Shown one piece after another: positions 58,383 to 64,000 of a stretch of 64,000 bases of DNA; the first letter of the stretch is position 1, and every line of letters begins with the position of its first letter. The notes under the pieces are model-generated. The model was not told where the DNA came from. It was given only the letters and a program-made list of their open reading frames with translations, and searched no databases. This DNA comes from Neodiprion pinetum (taxonomy: Eukaryota > Arthropoda > Insecta > Hymenoptera > Diprionidae): assembly GCF_021155775.2 (NCBI RefSeq), contig NC_060234.1:17508526-17572525 (forward strand), read 5' to 3'. The translations under genes and the position numbers were made by a program.

Positions 58383-58815
58383 TTATAGATGACTTAAATT
58401 TTGTATATCCGTACGTCTATTAACGGTATTGTTGTTTTTACTAATATGTATCATCTCTTTGATATTCCGTTTATACCAGTTTGGGTGAGATGTTAAAACC
58501 TTTGCCTTTTCAAAATCAAAATAATGTCCTAATTGTAAAGCATGAGCTGCTGAAGCACAAGTATCACTGTCATGACATTTAATATTTGATTTGTGTTTGG
58601 ATATTCTTTCTTTTCTCTTTTTTTTCTTTTTTTCTTTTTTTAAAAGGTTGTGGTGATAGATCGTAATCAATCCTCCTGTCACTTCCTTCCATCATGCCGT
58701 TATACAACATCACAGCGGAAAACGTTGTCACGTATTCGTAAGTAATTTTTGTAACATCGCTCTCGTATAATTTATATTCCAATTCTAAACCCTGTATTTT
58801 GTCCTTTTCTAACAA
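58383..58815 (-). pseudogene. Penelope-like GIY-YIG endonuclease, C-terminal part
   Basis: Minus strand. An upstream frame (58815-58579) with LEYKLYESDVTKITYEYV is followed, after a frame change in a poly-lysine stretch, by SAAHALQLGHYFDFEKAKVL, WYKRNIKEMIHISK and NTVNRR. H-A-L..GH.FD...A+VL, the Y.R...E..HI.K and the terminal NxxNR are the conserved tail of the Penelope-like GIY-YIG endonuclease. The GIY-YIG core itself and the RT are absent. Confidence 0.75.
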
Positions 58816-59052
58816 GTGCTTATATTTTAATTTATAAATTTTAAACTAAAGACACAAACTATTATAGTTTTAAAATAAGGAAACCGAATCGTCATGATTT
58901 TGCTGCCACTTAATAAATAGACAGTATATGGTTTCTGAATAATAAATATACCTACTCTGAGAATTTACAAACAAAATTTTACTAATCATTACTCTATATA
59001 AGGATAATGTAAAGAATGTTAAACAAAAAAATTCTATAATTTTATTTTAGCC

Positions 59053-59087
59053 TGAAGATGGTCGGCAGGGCCCGACCGAAACGTTGA
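59053..59087 (+). ncRNA. Hammerhead-like hairpin in right Penelope arm
   Basis: Same sequence as in the left arm, on the + strand. Confidence 0.45.
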
Positions 59088-59586
59088 ATTTAAATGTTTT
59101 GTAAATAAAATCAAACTGATGTAAAATGACCTTCAACCGACGAAAATTTTTTCTTATCATCTTATTGTTAACCTTAATTCATTTTCGGTTGTCACAATTA
59201 TTTTTCAGTATATTCTAGTGACGCACAGTGTTAATAAGTGCATATTGAAAATTGTTTTGCTATTGTTTTACAGCTCATATGCGCGTATTATGTGACTCAT
59301 TGTCAGTTACAACCAAATTAGTGGTCTCTTACCCAAATCTTCGCTATTTTGAAATGTACCCGGTTCTTAATTATTTCAAAATATAATCAAGATTTGATTG
59401 CTGAATAATTGTTCTGTGTACTGTAATTCTCTGCGCCGTATTTTTAAGAGTCACAAGACTATGTGGCATTGATCACATTGCATTTGACGATTAGTTCGTG
59501 TTGAAATACACAAAAAAGTCATATTAGACAGCACCTGTATGAGATTTTCTTCTATAATAACTCCAAACCTCAATTTTTCATTTCAG

Positions 59587-60000
59587 AAATCTGGTGCCAA
59601 AAACTTTAATAGTACAAACAAAAAATGCGGCGAATAGAGGCAAAGGTGTTGGCAATATGGCTCTCAAGCTAAAATTTACATTAGATCCAAAATGTAAATA
59701 TACCATTGAAGTGTTTAGTGGTGGGTTTATAGAAACCCTGAGCACCGCAGTGAGAGATCGTTGGCCAAATGTTTATGGGGTCATGTCTGGACTCCTACTA
59801 CTTGCTTTAGCAAAACAAGTAGATCATGAAATCGGATTGATCAAATCTACCATCACCACTGTAATCACGTTAGCTTTGTGCATTGGTATTGGCATTGGCC
59901 CAGAAGGATTTGTGTCCTTGGCTCTTCTACAGATATTTGCAGTTGTCATTTGCTGCGCTGTTATAATATTTGGTTCAACGGTGTACAACATGGCCCAAAG
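59587..60000 (+). CDS. PGAP1: GPI inositol-deacylase (PGAP1) exon, membrane region
   Basis: Follows a strong acceptor. The first base completes a glutamate codon from 52223-52224, giving HFAFE-NLVPKTLIVQTK. It continues KLKFTLDPKCKYTIEVF, then three hydrophobic segments: NVYGVMSGLLLLALAK, TTVITLALCIGIGIG and SLALLQIFAVVICCAVIIFG. DP+C+YTI followed by multiple membrane spans fits PGAP1, whose C-terminal half is multi-spanning in the ER membrane. The end is uncertain. AAG|GTTTGT at 60000 is a possible donor (phase 2); otherwise the frame stops at 60020-60022. No following exon could be confirmed (a 60110 acceptor gives only about 17 more codons). Confidence 0.75.
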
Positions 60001-60022
60001 GTTTGTATTCGAACAAGCATGA

Positions 60023-61138
60023 ATATACACATACAGAAATTGATTTTACGACAGCTATTTTTTCTCCTTAGTCCATAACGTTAGCCCGTTAGAGAATTTC
60101 AACCCACAGGGTATGGCCATTTACCGCTTGGACGACGTTCTCCATTGCCAACGTAATCGACTAGGGAGAGAAATTAGGTGTCGCAGAATCAATTTCCGTA
60201 TGTGTACACTGATACAGAGTTTCAATAATACTTGTAATTACTCCGTAATGATTTATCGGGTGTATTCACAGCAGAAAGTTCAGTTAGGACTCATCTTTTC
60301 GCAAATCGTTTTAACGCTAGAAAAAAGGTATCCAGTGATTTAATTATGCCAAGCAAGAAGGGTCAGAGTTTCAGATTTAAAACAGATTTAGCGTCCGACT
60401 GCGCATGCGTGGACCTTGTCGTCTTTTCATGCACGCTGGCCATCTTAAGCTTCAGCTGTTTGTCGTGACTTATGGGGGTTATGTAGGTAAGGCGAATTTT
60501 TGAGGTTGAATAGATTTCACATAGTTGATTCAGTGATTCGCGAAGGCTTGGAAAACTTTTATTGTTGACTGCCTAATGACTGATGACTATTACGAGTTAG
60601 TCCAGGAACTTGAGGCAAAAAATAGGCTCATCTTAGGAAAAAGTCCAACCAAGCTATAAATTGGTATACACTTACCTTTCAGCTCTCCGAATAAGGTGTG
60701 AAAAATCCCCAAAATTCGGTTCTACGCATAACTTGTGACAGCCCAGAAACGGTGAAAAAAATTACTTTTTTTCGGTTTTTTACGAATATTTTCGTACCCG
60801 TCGGTCTTACAACTATAAGATATACTTATAAAAAAAAGCAAGAAATTCTCCACAAAAAAAGTGTAACAGAGTTTATTGATAGAACTAATAATTTCCACCG
60901 AAAAAGTTGTGAAACAACAGACTGAGTTTCCTAGTTACCGCGCCGCTACGTCCTGCGTTCTGTGTGGTGGCTTCATAGCAGCTGCGCCTCCCCTCTGACG
61001 TCAGTGCATCGATTGGGGCCCGGTTTATACCTGCTATGCCTGTTTTTGCAAGTGCGGTGCGTTAGATGCTCAGTCCCAAATCGTTTCTACGCCACACTGG
61101 ACGTATATTATATCGCGTTTTCAAGGCAATTACTCATA
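60023..61138. other. No gene recognised
   Basis: May hold a further PGAP1 exon or its 3' UTR. The candidate after the CCCACAG acceptor at 60103-60109 is too short to judge. Confidence 0.4.
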
Positions 61139-62965
61139 ATGGAACAATTGTGCGGTATTTGTAACAAAACTCTTGCAAGTGACGAATTTGTAACAGTTGA
61201 GCGGGGAATAGATAAGTTAAAGGTTGTGAGTGGTGAGAGAAATGATGGAATAGCACTGTTTAGTGATGTGAAATCTATCCAAGTGCACGTGGCCTGTCGT
61301 AAAGACTATACTCGCGAGTCCAGTATTAACGCTTTCAAAAGGAAACGTGCTATCGAGGATGCTGTTGGTTCTTCGGGATGTAGTCCTCCCAAAAGCAAGA
61401 TGCAATCGTCCGCACCATCTCTCGACTTTACGAAACTTTGTATTTTTTGCGGAAACGAGGCTGATGAGGAAAAAGAAAAAAAAAAGCGTAAGGAGCTCCG
61501 TAAAACGATTAAGCACGTTGCAACAATCGGATTCAAAAAAACTGTAATGCAGATCGCCGAAATAAGAAAAGATGCTCAGACCTTGGCTGTTAGAAAAAGG
61601 ATAATCTTCGAGACAGATTTGGTTGCAGCCGAAGCAAAATATCACAGCAATTGCTTTATCCATTTTCTTTCACCAGGCACCGGAAAAAACAGGTCGCCTC
61701 GTGGATGGCCGAATTATCGCAGCTATAGAAAATATTTTCGCCCACATAGAAAATTACACCGGCACACAAAAAAAATTGAGTAGAATGTGCATTTGACCGG
61801 ACCTACCTACGGGTACGTATTTTGGTCCGCTGAATCCGAATTCGAGGTCAGTTTGACCCCTACACCCCCAAAATTTCGAGAAAACTTCGAAAAACCGTAA
61901 AAATGATGAAAATCGGCAGTTTTAATGATAAAAAAAATTTTTTGGAACTAAACTAAGCGTGATTTTCATGTATTTCGATCTGCTGAATATGAATCGAAAC
62001 TTTATTGAGACCAAGAGCCATTTCAAATGTAAAAAAATCACACAAACCCTCCAAAATTCCGAAAAAATATAGTTTTCATGATAAAAAAACTTTTTCTGGT
62101 CCAATTCAGATAGAATTTTATATCTTTTCATGTCTTCAATTCGCATCTCAATTTTTTTAGTCTATTCACCCTCTAAAGCTGGAAAAACTCGAAAAAATTG
62201 TAAAAATTTACAATTTTTTTAATTGTAAAATTTACAATTTTTTTACAATTTTTTTAATTGTAAAATTTACAATTTTTTTACAATTTTTTTAATTGTAAAA
62301 TTTACAATTTTTTTACAATTTTTTCGAATTTTTCCAGCTTTAGAGGGTGAATAGACTAAAAAAATTGAGATGCGAATTGAAGACATGAAAAGATATAAAA
62401 TTTTATCTGAATTGGACCAGAAAAAGTTTTTTTATCATGAAAACTATATTTTTTCGGAATTTTGGAGGGTTTGTGTGATTTTTTTACATTTGAAATGGCT
62501 CTTGGTCTCAATAAAGTTTCGATTCATATTCAGCAGATCGAAATACATGAAAATCACGCTTAGTTTAGTTCCAAAAAATTTTTTTTATCATTAAAACTGC
62601 CGATTTTCATCATTTTTACGGTTTTTCGAAGTTTTCTCGAAATTTTGGGGGTGTAGGGGTCAAACTGACCTCGAATTCGGATTCAGCGGACCAAAATACG
62701 TACCCGTAGGTAGGTCCGGTCAAATGCACATTCTACTCAATTTTTTTTGTGTGCCGGTGTTATCATTACTGTCAATTTACCTTCACTAAATTGAAAGGAG
62801 TCCTCGAAGATTTTCAACCAGACGATAAAACTATAAGAACGAAGCTTAAGGACCGGTATGGGGACAGAATTGTCATTACGTCAAAAAGTATAGGACCATC
62901 CATTATTTGTTTTCGGGATATGCAGTACAATATTCTCAATAAAACATGGTACGAACTTGGTATCT
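61139..62965 (+). pseudogene. Unnamed multi-copy gene family member, interrupted
   Basis: From ATG 61139: LCGICNKTLASDEF, ERND, HVACRKDYTR, a basic KRKR stretch and LCIFCGNEADEEKEKKKRK (residues about 100-120). The paired CxxC...HxxC pattern in the N-terminal part suggests a zinc-binding module. A shift near 61690 moves the frame to one reading RLVDGRIIAAIENIF to 61757. There a 1-kb hairpin is inserted. After it the frame resumes at 62770 with CQFTFTKLKGVLEDF and continues to about 62960. Removing one copy of the flanking ATTAC plus the insert restores contiguous sequence. The protein resembles lineage-expanded uncharacterised proteins seen in many invertebrates, possibly mobile-element linked. 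I assign no function. Confidence 0.55.
61758..62764. mobile_element. 1.0-kb perfect hairpin insertion
   Basis: Palindrome with coordinates summing to 124516 (61756-62760), centred at 62258 with essentially no loop. It begins ACCGGCACACAAAAAAAATTG. The centre consists of tandem units of AATTGTAAAATTTACAATTT with T runs. ATTAC at 61753-61757 is repeated at 62765-62769, a probable 5-bp target duplication, though GTTATC at the right end has no left partner. No transposase. Confidence 0.9.
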
Positions 62966-62990
62966 AGAGAGGTGATGAGAGGAATTAACA
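62959..62990 (-). repeat. Short segment mirrored at 63853-63890
   Basis: CTTGGTATCTAGAGAGGTGA then TGAGAGGAATTAAC equals the reverse complement of 63857-63889. Its first part is also the B-box region of the SINE in antisense. It marks one end of a likely inversion. Confidence 0.8.
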
Positions 62991-63002
62991 ACAATAGAGT
63001 CA

Positions 63003-63130
63003 GGGCGGCTAGGTGGTCTAGTGGAGTAAGGCTCCGGTCAAGCATCTCTAGATACCAGGTTAGATTCCTGGCCCCGTCGTTAATTTTTCAATATCACCAA
63101 TTTTTCAAATTTATATCTCTCAACAATGAA
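63003..63130 (+). repeat. tRNA-derived SINE, second copy
   Basis: A box TGGTCTAGTGG at about 63014-63024, a B-box-like GGTTAGATTCC (one change) at about 63058-63068, then the same GTCGTTAATTTTTCAA tail as the 31085 copy and a CACCAATTTTTCAAATTTATATCTC body shared with 63918-63948. Confidence 0.8.
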
Positions 63131-63577
63131 TTTTCTCGCAACTCTTGATACCGCACATCCGCATATCATTTATTTGACGGCTTTGACCGTCATGCGTGTG
63201 CTTCCCATCGGAAGCGTAAGATTCCAACATGTAAGCATTCATCTACATACATTCTTACATCGGGTGCTCAAGAGACGAAAACTTTCTATTCGTACAAAAT
63301 TAAAACTCTTGTTTCCGATGCTCTTATTCTAACATCATAAAGATGTAAAAGTCTACCGTAAAAAAGTTGATCTTGTCAGGCTATACTCTAATCTTTTTCT
63401 TCGTGAATGTTTAGGAATACGTAACTAAAAAAATTAAGGTAGTTTATGCAACGAATTTCTGACAGCTTATTCTCTTTCATTTGCTCCCTCTCCTTTCTCG
63501 AATTGTTCTTGATTTCCCCACGGGACTGGTGGGAAATTCCAAGATTGCTCAGAATCATCAACGGAATCGAAAAGAAA
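63131..63577. other. No gene recognised
   Basis: Between the SINE and the inverted gene tail; no coding support. Confidence 0.4.
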
Positions 63578-63579
63578 TT

Positions 63580-63862
63580 ATCGTGGACGAACTGCAGACA
63601 TGAAAGTATAGCTAATGGCGGTACACTTCTTGTGTAGTGGCTCCAATTTACCTTTTTTATTTTCAATAATGATCTCCTCTATGAAAAAACGAAGAGATTT
63701 TGGAATCGAAATATTTACATCGGCAAACATGTGCGTGCTCGGAGGATAATAGTCAGTTTCACAAGCTACAGAACGTATATCCTGTCGAAGAATTGCTGCA
63801 GCTGCTGGCAAAACTCGATAACGTTCTTCTTCGGCGCTGTTTCTTTTGTTTTCGTTAATTCC
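63580..63862 (-). pseudogene. Inverted continuation of the 61139 gene family
   Basis: Minus strand frame with EEERYRVLPAAAAILRQDIR, then YYPPSTHMF and SIPKSLRFFIEEIIIENKKG, ending KKCTAISYTFMSAVRPR. From memory, proteins sharing the N-terminal part at 61139-62965 continue with just such a helical segment (R....AA..I..DI, YPPS, P.SL..FL.E.I..NK), so this is probably the next part of the same gene, now on the opposite strand. Confidence 0.5.
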
Positions 63863-63869
63863 TCTCATC

Positions 63870-63950
63870 ACCTCTCTAGATACCAAGTTCGATTCCTGGC
63901 TCCGTCGTTAATTTTTGGAAATCACCAATTTTTTAAATTTATATCTCCCG
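63870..63950 (+). repeat. tRNA-derived SINE, 3' part
   Basis: B box AGTTCGATTCC with CTGGCTCCGTCGTTAATTTTT and the CACCAATTTTTTAAATTTATATCTC body. The A-box half is missing and replaced by the sequence mirrored at 62959-62990. Confidence 0.75.
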
Positions 63951-64000
63951 TTAATTTTGTACACTTGAATATACTATTATTTATAGCTGAATGTCTATAA

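Larger units (their letters stand above)
57783..59156 (-). mobile_element. Penelope-like element end with inverted copies
   Basis: Arms of about 500 bp (57783 to about 58290 and about 58655 to 59156, sum 116939 at the outer end) are inverted copies with small indels, around a loop holding the end of an endonuclease gene. Each arm carries the hammerhead-like hairpin with a GGTCGG/CCGACC stem. Inverted pseudo-LTR arrangement is typical of Penelope-like elements. Confidence 0.75.
52225..59586 (+). other. PGAP1: PGAP1 intron of about 7.4 kb
   Basis: Donor GTAAGC at 52225 and acceptor CAATTTTTCATTTCAG ending at 59586; phases agree (GA + A gives glutamate). It carries a direct repeat, an unidentified ORF, an LTR-like block, a small MITE and a Penelope-like element. 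Confidence 0.75.

Noticed and set aside
60104..60343. Further PGAP1 exon after a CCCACAG acceptor
   Set aside because: In the required phase it gives about 17 codons and a stop with no recognisable family match; cannot be supported.

Overview
The window is animal nuclear DNA, most likely from an insect and perhaps a hymenopteran. The organism call is inference: the exons resemble insect genes and the mobile-element mix is typical of insects. It is AT-rich, intron-dominated and packed with broken mobile elements. No bacterial, CRISPR or rRNA features are seen.

One host gene threads through much of the window on the + strand. Three exons (17796-18055, 51796-52224, 59587-~60000) join in matching splice phase and read as the luminal and membrane part of a GPI inositol-deacylase (PGAP1/Bst1 family). 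The first intron is about 33.7 kb and the second about 7.4 kb. The N-terminal lipase exons are not visible here.

Layout. 0-5.3 kb: LINE gag and reverse-transcriptase fragments on the minus strand, one split by an LTR-like insertion that itself carries an internally deleted mariner (1930-2877). 5.8-14.8 kb: a giant near-perfect palindrome (arms 5906-9347 and 9536-12977, 188-bp spacer) whose arms hold a decayed protein-primed B-family DNA polymerase of Polinton/Maverick (adintovirus-like) type. Short flanks that match in inverted orientation suggest an element spanning 5840-14753. 17.2-17.7 kb: a foldback element next to the first PGAP1 exon. 19.8-21.2 kb: a TIR element. 21.7-27.8 kb: a degenerate BEL/Pao retrotransposon with a mismatched 5' end. 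28.9-30.7 kb: a probable Helitron/Helentron carrying an intact OTU-protease ORF and, antisense to it, a piece of a deoxynucleoside kinase gene. 31.1-35.2 kb: a tRNA-derived SINE, a MITE and a 2.7-kb inverted repeat. 36.1-39.1 kb: an extremely purine-rich LINE. 39.7-41.1 kb: a 1.4-kb palindrome. 45.3-46.1 kb: a Copia RT fragment. 54.3-55.2 kb: a possible solo LTR. 57.8-59.2 kb: a Penelope-like element with inverted ends and a hammerhead-like hairpin. 61.1-64.0 kb: an unnamed multi-copy gene family member broken by a 1-kb hairpin insertion and apparently by an inversion between SINE copies.

The most striking theme is the number of long inverted repeats (about 7.1, 2.7, 1.4, 1.4, 1.0 and 0.5 kb), most of them inside introns of, or upstream of, an apparently live gene. 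Transcribed from either strand these would fold into long double-stranded RNA. That consequence is inference.
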